Positions 52,187 to 60,747 of a stretch of DNA of 64,000 bases are shown here, in pieces; positions within the stretch are counted from its first letter, which is position 1, and every line of letters starts with the position of its first letter. A program made the translations under genes and the position numbers. Origin of the DNA: Roseateles koreensis (lineage in GTDB: Bacteria; Pseudomonadota; Gammaproteobacteria; Burkholderiales; Burkholderiaceae_C); the NCBI RefSeq assembly GCF_028595305.1, contig NZ_JAQQXS010000001.1:186001-250000 (forward strand). Reading direction: 5' to 3'. The notes beneath the pieces are model-generated. The model was not told the DNA's origin. It did no database searches and was given only the letters and a program-made list of their open reading frames with translations.

Positions 52187-53836
52187 ATGTCTTCTGCTGA
52201 CGCTGTTGCTTCGCAAAATAGTTCCCCAGCCACGTCTTCTGCTCGAGTTTTGCCGATCGTGATCGTGGGCGCAGGTCTAGGTGGCCTGACCACGGCTTTG
52301 CATCTCGCCGATCATGGGCCGGTCATCGTGCTGGCCAAGCGCGAATTGAGTGAGGGCGCCACGGCTTGGGCGCAAGGGGGCATCGTCGGTGTGCTGGGGC
52401 AGGACGACAGCATCGAGAGCCATGTGCGCGACACCCAGGAGGCTGGTGGCGGCCTGGTGGATGAAGCCACGGCCCGCTTTATTGCCGAGCGCAGTGCAAA
52501 GGCGGTGGAGTGGCTGGTGCAGCGCGGTGTGCCCTTTACGCCCGACAGCGGCGGGCCTCTGGGCTTGCACCTGACACGCGAGGGGGGGCACGCGGTGCGC
52601 CGTATCGCCCATGCGGCGGACGCTACTGGCAAGGCGATTCACGACCAATTACTGGCGGCTGCGGCAGCCCATCCGAATATTGAGTTACGTCAGCGCTGGA
52701 TGGCACTGGACTTGATCACCTCCCGCCATGTGCAGCGCGAGGAGGAGCCGCGTTGCTACGGCCTCTACGCGCTGGACATCGACAACCAGCGGGTTGAAAC
52801 CCTGGCGGCCCAGGCCGTGGTGCTGGCCACCGGCGGCGCCGGCAAGGTCTACCGCTACACCACAAACCCCGACACCTCCACCGGGGACGGCATCGCCATG
52901 GCCTGGCGCGCCGGTTGCCGGGTGGCGAACATGGAGTTCATCCAGTTTCACCCCACCTGCCTGTACCACCCGCAGGAGCGCAGTTTTCTCATCACCGAGG
53001 CCTTGCGTGGAGAGGGGGGTTATCTCAAATTGCCCGATGGCACGCGCTTCATGGCGGCGCACGACGCACGCATGGAATTGGCTCCGCGCGATATCGTGGC
53101 CCGCGCCATCGATTTCGAGATGAAAAAGCACGGCCTGGACCATGTGTGGCTGGACGCTACACATCTGGGCGAGCCGTTCTTGAAAGAACACTTCCCGACC
53201 ATTCATGCCCGCTGCCTGAGCCTGGGCATCGACATCGCCCGGCAGATGATTCCGGTGGTGCCTGCGGTGCATTTCACCTGTGGCGGTGTGGTCAGTGACT
53301 TGAACGGGTGTTGTGATCTGCCGGGCTTGTATGCCGTGGGCGAAACCAGTTATACCGGCTTGCACGGCGCCAATCGCCTGGCCAGCAATTCATTGCTGGA
53401 GTGCGTGGTGCTGGGGCAAACCTGTGCGACACACATTCAGGCGCAAGCCCGGGCCGAGCCGGCGCCGCTGCCGGCGTGGGATGAAAGCCAGGTTGAAGAT
53501 GCCGACGAGCAGGTGGTGATTGCCCACAACTGGGATGAATTGCGCTTGCTGATGTGGAACTACGTGGGCATTGTGCGCACCACCAAGCGCTTGGAGCGGG
53601 CGCTGCACCGCATTGCCCTGCTGAGGGGCGAGATCGATGACTACTACGCCAACTTTCGCGTGACACGGGATTTGTTGGAACTGCGCAATCTGCTGGATTG
53701 CGGCGAACTCATCGTACGCTCCGCCTTGTTGCGCCATGAGAGCCGCGGCTTGCATTTCAGTCGCGACTATCCGCGCACTTTGCCCGTCAGCTTTCCGACC
53801 GTGCTGGTGGCAGAGCGCGGGTTGAAAACGCGCTGA
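52187..53836 (+). CDS. nadB: L-aspartate oxidase NadB
   Basis: NadB oxidises aspartate to iminoaspartate, the first step of de novo NAD synthesis. The 549-residue flavoprotein has the FAD-binding motif IVIVGAGLGGLTTALHLAD, then KRELSEGATAWAQGGI, the ARGFMATG-like stretch ATGGAGKVYRYTTNPD, and a C-terminal helical domain. ATG 52187 is chosen over an upstream TTG at 52154. nadA, its partner, is nearby on the other strand with a ComFB-like gene between. Confidence 0.95.
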   Translation: MSSADAVASQNSSPATSSARVLPIVIVGAGLGGLTTALHLADHGPVIVLAKRELSEGATAWAQGGIVGVLGQDDSIESHVRDTQEAGGGLVDEATARFIAERSAKAVEWLVQRGVPFTPDSGGPLGLHLTREGGHAVRRIAHAADATGKAIHDQLLAAAAAHPNIELRQRWMALDLITSRHVQREEEPRCYGLYALDIDNQRVETLAAQAVVLATGGAGKVYRYTTNPDTSTGDGIAMAWRAGCRVANMEFIQFHPTCLYHPQERSFLITEALRGEGGYLKLPDGTRFMAAHDARMELAPRDIVARAIDFEMKKHGLDHVWLDATHLGEPFLKEHFPTIHARCLSLGIDIARQMIPVVPAVHFTCGGVVSDLNGCCDLPGLYAVGETSYTGLHGANRLASNSLLECVVLGQTCATHIQAQARAEPAPLPAWDESQVEDADEQVVIAHNWDELRLLMWNYVGIVRTTKRLERALHRIALLRGEIDDYYANFRVTRDLLELRNLLDCGELIVRSALLRHESRGLHFSRDYPRTLPVSFPTVLVAERGLKTR

Positions 53837-53848
53837 AGGCGTCTCGCC

Positions 53849-54139
53849 TTAGCCGTTGCTGCGCAGTGCTGCGCGGGCATTGACGAAGTGGAAGGCATAG
53901 CTGACCGCTTCTTCAATGGCTGTATCGATTTCGCGCCGCTCATGTTCGGTGAGGTAGAACAAAAAATCGACTGCGTGGCGGATGTAGCGTGGAGGCAGGC
54001 GGTTCAATGCCACGCAGGCCACGTCGCACAGCAGGTCCCCGTCGGCCTGGATCAGAGGAAAATCCGAGGCGGACTTCATCACTGCGGCGAGCACTTCGCG
54101 CTCATGGTAGTTGTAGAGCGAGCTGAAATCTTGGTTCAT
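53849..54139 (-). CDS. ComFB family protein
   Basis: The 96-residue protein resembles late competence ComFB-type proteins: MNQDFSSLYNYHEREVLAAV, then DLLCDVACVALNRLPPRYIR and VDFLFYLTEHERREIDTAIE. Related proteins bind cyclic dinucleotides in cyanobacteria and other bacteria, so a second-messenger link is conceivable. The two cysteines in the CDVAC segment may coordinate metal. The gene lies between nadB and nadA and points the same way as nadA. It does not itself show an NAD pathway role. Confidence 0.8.
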   Translation of the reverse strand: MNQDFSSLYNYHEREVLAAVMKSASDFPLIQADGDLLCDVACVALNRLPPRYIRHAVDFLFYLTEHERREIDTAIEEAVSYAFHFVNARAALRSNG

Positions 54140-54209
54140 GACGAGGGTCTCCCACTGGGCTTTTCAGTTGGCAGACACGATAAGCCTTTTTCCGCGCCTT
54201 GACCCAAGA

Positions 54210-54235
54210 AAATGGCCGCTCGAAGGCGGCCATTT
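54210..54235 (-). terminator. Hairpin terminator downstream of nadA
   Basis: AAATGGCCGC (54210-54219) and GCGGCCATTT (54226-54235) form a perfect 10-bp stem with a 6-base loop. On the reverse strand it is followed by TCTTGG after a short T stretch. The T tract is short, so efficiency is uncertain. Confidence 0.65.
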
Positions 54236-54285
54236 CGGGCGGGAGTGATGAACAGGCGGCGCTCAGGTGACGCGTTAGGGCCTCG

Positions 54286-55398
54286 TCAAGCCGCGCCGAT
54301 ATGCGGAACCAGGCCGGCTTGTGGCTGAGGCACTCCGGCTTTCAACGCAGCGGTGAAGTCCAGCATGCGGGTGATGCAGGCTTTGGCCTCGATCCGCACA
54401 GGTTCATCCAGTTCGATCTGGCCTTGGCCCAGTTTCAGGCAGTCGATCAGCCCTTGCAGGCTGTTCATCGCCATCCAGGGGCAGTGGGCACAGCTCTTGC
54501 ACGTGGCACTGTTGCCGGCGGTGGGGGCTTCAATGAGCGTCTTGTTGGGGGCCAACTGACGCATGCGGTGCAGGATGCCATTGTCCGTGGCCACCACGTA
54601 CTCTTGCGCGGTGCCTTCAACCACGGCCTTGATCAAGGCGGAGGTGGAGCCCACCACATCGGCTTGCGCCACCACGCTTTGCGGCGATTCGGGGTGGACC
54701 AAAATCATGGCGCCGGGGTGCTGTTCGCGCAGCAGTTCAAGCTCCAGGCCCTTGAACTCGTCGTGCACGATGCAGGCGCCGTTCCACATCAGCATGTCGG
54801 CGCCGGTTTTTTCCTGGATGTAGCGGCCCAGATGGCGGTCGGGTGCCCAGAGAATCTTCTTGCCCTGGGCTTTCAGGTGCGAGACGATTTCCAGCGCGCA
54901 GGAGCTGGTCACCATCCAGTCGGCGCGGGCTTTCACGGCGGCGCTGGTGTTGGCGTAGACCACCACGGTGCGGTCCGGGTGGGCGTCGCAAAAGGCGGTG
55001 AAGTCGTCGGCCGGGCAACCCAGGTCGAGCGAGCAGGTGGCGTCCAGATCGGGCATCAGCACCCGTTTTTCGGGGCTCAAGATCTTGGCGGTTTCACCCA
55101 TGAAACGTACGCCGGCGACCACCAGGGTTTGCGCGGCGTGGTCGCGCCCGAAACGTGCCATTTCGAGGGAGTCGGAGACGATGCCGCCGGTTTCAAGCGC
55201 AAGGTCCTGCAAGTCGCCGTCCACATAGAAATGCGCCACCAGCACGGCGTTGTGAGCCTTGAGCAGGGCGGCAGCCTCCGTCTTGAGGGCTGCACGCTGG
55301 GCGGTGCTCAAAGGCGCAGGCACCTTGGCCCAGGCATGGGCCGTGCAACTTTGGCCCTGGGCGTCTTGGCGGGTGTAGTCAAAAAGCAGTTGATCCAT
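54286..55398 (-). CDS. nadA: Quinolinate synthase NadA
   Basis: NadA condenses iminoaspartate with dihydroxyacetone phosphate to quinolinate and carries a [4Fe-4S] cluster. The 370-residue protein has the three cluster cysteine sites: [16 protein letters not shown], and [33 protein letters not shown] and the [12 protein letters not shown] segment also match E. coli NadA. ATG 55398 gives this standard start; two upstream in-frame ATGs are possible. nadB lies on the opposite strand, and the next gene downstream is the ComFB-like one. Confidence 0.96.
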   Translation of the reverse strand: MDQLLFDYTRQDAQGQSCTAHAWAKVPAPLSTAQRAALKTEAAALLKAHNAVLVAHFYVDGDLQDLALETGGIVSDSLEMARFGRDHAAQTLVVAGVRFMGETAKILSPEKRVLMPDLDATCSLDLGCPADDFTAFCDAHPDRTVVVYANTSAAVKARADWMVTSSCALEIVSHLKAQGKKILWAPDRHLGRYIQEKTGADMLMWNGACIVHDEFKGLELELLREQHPGAMILVHPESPQSVVAQADVVGSTSALIKAVVEGTAQEYVVATDNGILHRMRQLAPNKTLIEAPTAGNSATCKSCAHCPWMAMNSLQGLIDCLKLGQGQIELDEPVRIEAKACITRMLDFTAALKAGVPQPQAGLVPHIGAA

Positions 55399-55578
55399 GG
55401 GAGAAGGGGGCGGGTTCAAACGGGTTTCAGGCCAACACAGCGCTGAAAGACCCGGCAAACTGTGGGCCGCGGAACTCAGCGGCATGGGCCGGATTTTAGG
55501 GGATCGCTTCAAGCGGGCCGATTCGCCGCGCGCTTGGCCCTATTTTTTGATGCCTTGCCAGCGTTGAGGCGCGGCGAG

Positions 55579-55941
55579 TCAGCGGGTGATGCGCGTTGGG
55601 GTTTGCGCAGGGGCGGGTGTGTCTGGCGTGGCCGTCGCCGTCAGGGTGGACTGAGTGGTATCTTCAGTGCCAAAGGTTTGCGTTGCTTGTGGAGCGCGAT
55701 CATTGGCATTGGCGGGTTCTATGGGCAAGCGACTCGGGGGAGTCGAGACAACGTTGTGCAGGTGCCGCTCGGTTCCTGCGCCGGGCACTGAGGTCGTCAG
55801 TTGCCACCACAGCGCTGCGCCGCCAATCAGCACGATGAAGGTAAAAGCCGCCAGCACGGGCGCCGAATTGGCGCCTTGAGGCTTTTCGGATTCATTGGGC
55901 TTGACGGTTTGCGTCAGCAGTCTGTTCATGGCGTGACTCAC
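55579..55941 (-). CDS. Hypothetical membrane protein
   Basis: The 120-residue protein has a single predicted transmembrane segment (APVLAAFTFIVLIGGAALWW) after a short N-terminal part. The rest is low in complexity and rich in Pro, Thr and Ala, ending TPAPAQTPTRITR. No family is recognised. The start is ATG 55941, or ATG 55929 (MNRLL) nearby. It stands alone between nadA and the AraC gene. Confidence 0.5.
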   Translation of the reverse strand: MSHAMNRLLTQTVKPNESEKPQGANSAPVLAAFTFIVLIGGAALWWQLTTSVPGAGTERHLHNVVSTPPSRLPIEPANANDRAPQATQTFGTEDTTQSTLTATATPDTPAPAQTPTRITR

Positions 55942-56073
55942 TTCACCGGATGGCGCCTTCGGGTCGGGTTGCCCCTCTTTTGCGCGACGGTGTTGATTGT
56001 AATTGATTGAAATGATTTAAGCATATCAATTGAATCAATCCTGCGAGTGATTTTTCCCCCGGCTGCGGGCGAT

Positions 56074-56922
56074 TCAGGCTTCGGCGAAAAAGCGGCTCGG
56101 TGGCATGCCGACGGTTCGTGTGACCATGGCGCTGAAGGCGCTGGCGCTGGCATAACCCAGTTCGGCCGCAATCAGGCCCATGGGCTGCCGGCGGGCGGCC
56201 AAGGTCAGGGCCCTTGCCAGCAAGACTTGTTGCCGCCATTGCACGTAGCTGCTGCCCAGTTCTTGGCGGAACAAACGCGAAATGGTACGGGTGCTGGCAC
56301 CCACCTCGGCCGCCCAACCCTCCAGATCAGCGTGCCGTTGGGGGTCTTGAAGCAGGGCCTCACAGAAGCGGCGTAGGCGTTTGTCCTGGGGCAGGTCAAT
56401 GCCCAGGCGCAGGCAATTGGCGCGGCGCAATTCATCTTCAATCAAACTGGCCAACCAATGCTCTCTCTCACTTGCACTCTCGTGGGAGAGCTGCGCGAGT
56501 TGCAATACCAGTTCACGCAATAGGGGCGACACCTCCATCACTCTGCAATCGGCCCAGGCCGCCGCGGCGACAGTGCCAGAGGGCAAGCCCGGGCCGATCC
56601 GGTCGGGGTGCTGATGGAGGTAGAGCGTGCGCAGGTGCACCTGTTCAATCGCTGTCACGGCGTGGATCACGCCGGGTGGAATCCAGACGGCACGCGACGG
56701 CGGCACCAGGTAAGTGGCGCGCTCGGTGCTGACGCGCACCACACCGCTGATTGAAAACACCAGCTGGCCCCAGCCGTGATGATGGGCGTGGATGTCTTCG
56801 TGGTGCGCGAGCACGCGGGATTTCGCGCGCACGGGACGCTCTGGTGTCGGTGCATAACGCTGAGGGTCCAGGGGCGGCAGGCTGATGCGTTCGGTTCGGT
56901 GGCGGCGCTGTGAGGTGGGCAT
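56074..56922 (-). CDS. AraC-family transcriptional regulator with cupin domain
   Basis: The 282-residue protein has an N-terminal cupin-like sensing part (HHHGWGQLVFSISGVVRVST, PSRAVWIPPGVIHAVT) and a C-terminal AraC helix-turn-helix (LEGWAAEVGASTRTISRLFR, with QPMGLIAAELGYASASAFSA). It is divergent from the MFS gene. The gap holds a 6-bp inverted repeat at 56937-56942 and 56954-56959 that could be its operator. The regulated genes are probably the MFS transporter and the TPP enzyme. Confidence 0.88.
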   Translation of the reverse strand: MPTSQRRHRTERISLPPLDPQRYAPTPERPVRAKSRVLAHHEDIHAHHHGWGQLVFSISGVVRVSTERATYLVPPSRAVWIPPGVIHAVTAIEQVHLRTLYLHQHPDRIGPGLPSGTVAAAAWADCRVMEVSPLLRELVLQLAQLSHESASEREHWLASLIEDELRRANCLRLGIDLPQDKRLRRFCEALLQDPQRHADLEGWAAEVGASTRTISRLFRQELGSSYVQWRQQVLLARALTLAARRQPMGLIAAELGYASASAFSAMVTRTVGMPPSRFFAEA

Positions 56923-56936
56923 GTTTGGCGCTTTAT

Positions 56937-56959
56937 CGATAGAACTTGGCGAACTATCG
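56937..56959. promoter_or_regulatory. Inverted repeat in the AraC-MFS divergent gap
   Basis: CGATAG (56937-56942) and CTATCG (56954-56959) form a perfect 6-bp inverted repeat with an 11-base spacer, in a 73-base intergenic region. The AraC gene starts at 56922 and the MFS gene at 56996. It is a candidate binding site for the AraC protein, though these often bind direct repeats; no footprint can be inferred. Confidence 0.35.
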
Positions 56960-56995
56960 TAACCCGGCCGGGTCGGCCCCGCCTACAGTGAGGGC

Positions 56996-58234
56996 ATGAA
57001 TACAGCCACACTGCCTCTTGCCGACAAGGCACAAGCCCGACGCGACGTTGCCACCATCGGCCTGATCGGCTTGGCCCACGGCACCTCGCACTTCTTCCAC
57101 ATGTTGTTGCCACCGATGTTTCCGGTGTTCATCCGCGAATTCGGGCTGAACTATTCGGAATTGGGCTTGCTGGTGACCACGTTTTTTGTCATCTCCGGCA
57201 TTGGGCAGGCCTTGGCCGGATTTTTGGTGGACCGCACGGGGGCGCGACCGGTGTTGTTCGCGGCCTTGAGCTGCTTTGTGCTGGCCGCGCTGGCGGCAGG
57301 GCTGGCCGGGGGCTTTGGCGGTTTGCTGCTTGCTGCGGCGTTGGCGGGTTTGGGCAACTCGCCCTTCCACCCTGTGGATTTCACGATCTTGAATAAAAAG
57401 GTGTCGCCTTTGCGCTTGGGGCATGCCTTCTCGGTTCATGGCATCACGGGCAATCTGGGTTGGGCCTTGGCGCCGGTTGTGCTGATCGGCATGGCGGCCT
57501 CGTTGGGCAACTGGCGGCATGCCTATTTCGTCGTGGCCCTGGTGCCGTTGATGGTGATCGGCTTGTTGGCCGCCAAGCGGGACGCCATTGACGACTCGCA
57601 AGGCAGTTGGGCGCATCAAAAGCCGGGCGCTGCGGCCCTGAAGGAGGAGCATCCGCTCGCCTTCTTGCGTTTGCCCTCGGTGTGGTTGTGTTTTTCTTTC
57701 TTTTTCTTTGGCACGGCGGCACTGACCGCCATTCAAAGCTTTGCCAGCCCGGCGCTGGCCAGCTTGTATCAACTGGATGCGAGCGTGACGGCATTTGTGG
57801 TCACGGGCTATATGTTGTGCGGCGCTGTGGGCATGGTGATGGGGGGATTTTGGGTGGCCAAGTCCGCCAGTCTTGAGCGCAATATCGCCCTGGCTCTGGC
57901 CTTGGGCGCGGTCTTGCTGGCGCTGGCTGGCACGGGCTGGTTGCCGCCTATGGCGGCGGCCGTCGTGGTGGCGGTGGCTGGATTCGGGACCGGCCTGGCC
58001 GGCCCGTCTCGCGACATGTTGATCAAGCGCGCTGCGCCACCCGGCGCTACCGGGCGGGTTTATGGCATGGTTTATTCGGGCCTGGACCTGGGCTTTGCCG
58101 TGGCAGCGCCCATGTTTGGCGCGCTGATGGATGGCGGGCACGCGGGCGGGGTGTTCTGGGGCGCAGCGGCCGCCTTGCTGCTGGCCATTGCGGCGGCTAA
58201 TCTGGTGCACTTTGCGAGCCCGCAACGGCGCTAA
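56996..58234 (+). CDS. MFS transporter (Fsr-like)
   Basis: The 412-residue protein has about 12 transmembrane segments and resembles the fosmidomycin-resistance-type (Fsr-like) major facilitators: GLAHGTSHFFHMLLPPMFPV, FVISGIGQALAGFLVDRTGA and GNSPFHPVDFTILNKKVSP. It is likely an exporter of a small molecule. ATG 56996 has GAGG upstream. The TPP enzyme starts 10 bases after its stop, so the two are probably co-transcribed. The substrate cannot be deduced. Confidence 0.85.
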   Translation: MNTATLPLADKAQARRDVATIGLIGLAHGTSHFFHMLLPPMFPVFIREFGLNYSELGLLVTTFFVISGIGQALAGFLVDRTGARPVLFAALSCFVLAALAAGLAGGFGGLLLAAALAGLGNSPFHPVDFTILNKKVSPLRLGHAFSVHGITGNLGWALAPVVLIGMAASLGNWRHAYFVVALVPLMVIGLLAAKRDAIDDSQGSWAHQKPGAAALKEEHPLAFLRLPSVWLCFSFFFFGTAALTAIQSFASPALASLYQLDASVTAFVVTGYMLCGAVGMVMGGFWVAKSASLERNIALALALGAVLLALAGTGWLPPMAAAVVVAVAGFGTGLAGPSRDMLIKRAAPPGATGRVYGMVYSGLDLGFAVAAPMFGALMDGGHAGGVFWGAAAALLLAIAAANLVHFASPQRR

Positions 58235-58244
58235 AGTCGCGGGC

Positions 58245-59978
58245 ATGACGAGCCCTCGACAAACCATGACGATGCAAACTCCCCGACTGGCCGGCCATGC
58301 GCTGGTTGAAGCCCTGATCGCCCAAGGCGTGGATACCGTGTTTGGCGTGCCTGGCGAAAGCTATCTGGCGGTGCTGGACGGTTTTCATGAGCACCGGGAG
58401 CAGATCCGCTTCATTGCCTGCCGGCAGGAGGGCGGCGCGGCCTTCATGGCGGAAGCACAAGGCAAGTTGAGCGGCCGCCCGGGCATCTGTTTTGTGACCC
58501 GAGGACCCGGGGCGACCAATGCCAGCATCGGGTTGCACACGGCTTTTCAAGATTCCACGCCCATGATTTTGTTCATTGGCCAGGTGGCCAGCGACCAGCG
58601 TGATCGTGAGGCCTTTCAGGAGGTGGATTACCGGCAGATGTTCGGCCCCGGGACACTGGGGTTCGCCAAATGGGTGGGTGAGGTGCACGACGCTGATCGC
58701 TTGCCTGAATACGTCGCCCGCGCCTTTCACACCGCCCTGCAAGGCCGGCCTGGCCCCGTGGTGCTGGTGTTGCCGGAAGACATGCTCACGGCGCTCACAA
58801 GTGCGCCGGTGCTGCCGTTTGCGCAAGCCGCCCAGGCTTGGCCGACGCCGCAGGCCTTAGGCCAATTGCGTGAACGCTTGTTGGCGGCCGAGCGCCCGCT
58901 GCTCTTGGTGGGCGGTGGCGGCTGGACGCCAGACAGCTGTGCCGCGTTGCAGCGCTTTGCCGAGGCCTGGCAGTTCCCGGTGGGATGCGCTTTCCGGTTT
59001 CAGGACTTATTCGACAACCGCCATCCTTTGTATGCCGGCGATGTGGGGATCGGCATCAACCCCAAGCTGGCCCAACGTGTGAAGGACGCTGACCTCATCC
59101 TCGCCGTGGGCCCGCGCCTGGGCGAGATGACGACGGGCGGCTACACCCTTTTGCAAGCCCCCCAGCCGAGGCAAACGCTGGTACACATCCATGCCGGGGC
59201 TGAAGAGTTGGGCCGCGTCTATGCCGCCGACCTGTTGATCAACGCCAGCATGGCTTGCGCCGCACAGGCTCTGGAGACACTGGCGGCGCCTTCTTCAGTG
59301 CCCTGGCAGGCCTGGACGAGCGCCGCCCAGGCCGACTACCAAGGCAATCTGACCGCGCAACCGGTGAGCCCGCTGGACATGGCCGAGGTGGTGAAGTCTT
59401 TGGGTGAAATCTGCCCCGAGGGCACGGTGTTTACCAACGGTGCGGGCAATTACAGCGGCTGGCTGCACCGCTTCCATCAATACCCAGGACTGCAACATCA
59501 GGGGCGCACCCAATTGGCACCCACCAGCGGCGCCATGGGCTATGGCTTGCCGGCAGCAGTGGCGGCCAGCTTGCTGCAGCCGCATCGCTGGGTGGTCAAT
59601 ATTGCTGGCGACGGTGATTTCTTGATGAACGGCCAGGAGATGGCGACCGCCACGGGCTACGGGTCACGGCAGCTGATTGTGGTGGTGGTGGACAACGGCA
59701 CCTACGGCACCATCCGCATGCACCAGGAGCGAGAGTACCCGGGCCGGGTGGCGGGCAGCGATCTGTTCAACCCCGATTTTTGCCTGCTGGCGCAAGCCCA
59801 TGGCTGGGTGACCTGCAAGGTGGAGCGCACCGAAGATTTTGCCAACGCCTTGCGTGCGCTGATGGCTGCGGGCCGCCCCGGGCTGATTCACCTGCGCCTG
59901 TCCAGCGAGGTGTCGACCAGCCGGGCGTCTTTGTCGGAGATCCGCGAGGCTGCGTTAGCGCGTCGTCAGACCAGCTGA
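58245..59978 (+). CDS. Thiamine-pyrophosphate-dependent enzyme (acetolactate-synthase-like)
   Basis: The 577-residue protein has the three-domain TPP enzyme fold. The N-terminal part carries the cofactor Glu62 in CRQEGGAAFMAE. The middle domain lies around RPLLLVGGGGWTPDSC. The C-terminal TPP-binding motif is GDGDFLMNGQEMATATGYGS. It is of the broad acetolactate synthase / benzoylformate decarboxylase family, but the residues do not define the substrate. ATG 58245 is preferred, with ATG 58266 also possible. It follows the MFS gene by 10 bases and is convergent with the RraA-like gene, overlapping by 13 bases. Confidence 0.85.
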   Translation: MTSPRQTMTMQTPRLAGHALVEALIAQGVDTVFGVPGESYLAVLDGFHEHREQIRFIACRQEGGAAFMAEAQGKLSGRPGICFVTRGPGATNASIGLHTAFQDSTPMILFIGQVASDQRDREAFQEVDYRQMFGPGTLGFAKWVGEVHDADRLPEYVARAFHTALQGRPGPVVLVLPEDMLTALTSAPVLPFAQAAQAWPTPQALGQLRERLLAAERPLLLVGGGGWTPDSCAALQRFAEAWQFPVGCAFRFQDLFDNRHPLYAGDVGIGINPKLAQRVKDADLILAVGPRLGEMTTGGYTLLQAPQPRQTLVHIHAGAEELGRVYAADLLINASMACAAQALETLAAPSSVPWQAWTSAAQADYQGNLTAQPVSPLDMAEVVKSLGEICPEGTVFTNGAGNYSGWLHRFHQYPGLQHQGRTQLAPTSGAMGYGLPAAVAASLLQPHRWVVNIAGDGDFLMNGQEMATATGYGSRQLIVVVVDNGTYGTIRMHQEREYPGRVAGSDLFNPDFCLLAQAHGWVTCKVERTEDFANALRALMAAGRPGLIHLRLSSEVSTSRASLSEIREAALARRQTS

Positions 59979-60460
59979 CTTTCACTGACCAGCACGCCGT
60001 CGGCGTCGGCGTAGAGCCAGTCGCCGGGGCGCAGCCAGTGACCCTGAATCTGCACGGGCACTTGGCTGAGACCTTGGTTTTTGCGGTCGGTGGGCATGGG
60101 CACATGACCCAAGGCAAAAATACCGGTTTGCGCCTGGGCCAGTTCAGCCACATCGCGCACACAACCGTCGATGAGCAAGCCCGCCCAGCCATTGCGCGCA
60201 GCCGCGGCGGCCAGATTTCCGCCCAGCAAGGCGCGCCGCAATGAGCCCCCACCATCCACCACCAGCACCTGGCCATTGCCCGGGCTTTCAACAGCGGCCT
60301 TCACCAGGCTGTTGTCGTCCAGGCATTTGACCGTAACAACGGGCCCGGAAAAGCATGGCAGCGCGCCATAACTGCGATAAACACCGGGGAGAACCCGCAG
60401 CACCCGACCGTCGTCAGCTTTGTGGGTGTCGCAGATGTCGCAGGTTGAAAACTTCGTCAT
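59966..60460 (-). CDS. rraA: RraA-family protein
   Basis: The 164-residue protein matches the RraA fold: CFSGPVVTVKCLDDNSLVKA, GQVLVVDGGGSLRRALLGGN, and LLIDGCVRDVAELAQAQ, then VPVQIQGHWLRPGDWLYADA and DGVLVSESQL. RraA inhibits RNase E in E. coli; close relatives are HMG aldolase/oxaloacetate decarboxylases, and the metal-binding residues of those are partly conserved here. The two functions cannot be separated by eye. It overlaps the S4-domain gene by four bases. Confidence 0.85.
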   Translation of the reverse strand: MTKFSTCDICDTHKADDGRVLRVLPGVYRSYGALPCFSGPVVTVKCLDDNSLVKAAVESPGNGQVLVVDGGGSLRRALLGGNLAAAAARNGWAGLLIDGCVRDVAELAQAQTGIFALGHVPMPTDRKNQGLSQVPVQIQGHWLRPGDWLYADADGVLVSESQLV

Positions 60461-60699
60461 GGCGAGGTCAGTTCCTGAAGGGGGTCGGCTTTCACGTGGA
60501 TGCGGGTGTCGTGCAGGGCCACCACCTGGCCGGCCCGGATCTTGGCAGTTTTGCGCAACTCCTGCTGCCCGTTCACCTGCACCTTGCCTTCGGTGATCAT
60601 CACCCGCGCACGGCCGCCGCTTTCGGCCAAGCCGCAGGCTTTGAGCAAGCTGTCCAGGGTGATGAACTCACCGCGCAATTCAAAGTCGATATTTTGCAT
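60457..60699 (-). CDS. S4-domain RNA-binding protein (YbcJ-like)
   Basis: The 80-residue protein consists mainly of an S4 RNA-binding domain: FELRGEFITLDSLLKACGLA, ESGGRARVMITEGKVQVNGQ, then RKTAKIRAGQVVALHDTRI. This is the YbcJ type, with unknown function. I chose ATG 60699; an upstream in-frame ATG at 60726 would add nine residues. Its stop overlaps the RraA-like start (ATGA), so they are probably co-translated. Confidence 0.88.
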   Translation of the reverse strand: MQNIDFELRGEFITLDSLLKACGLAESGGRARVMITEGKVQVNGQQELRKTAKIRAGQVVALHDTRIHVKADPLQELTSP

Positions 60700-60747
60700 G
60701 CGTCGTATTGTCCCAGACCGGCGCATGGGCCGGTGGTCAAGCTGGGT

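Noticed and set aside
58245-59978. Acetolactate synthase (ilvB) assignment
   Set aside because: There is no small regulatory subunit gene or ilv/leu context; only the broad TPP-enzyme fold can be supported.
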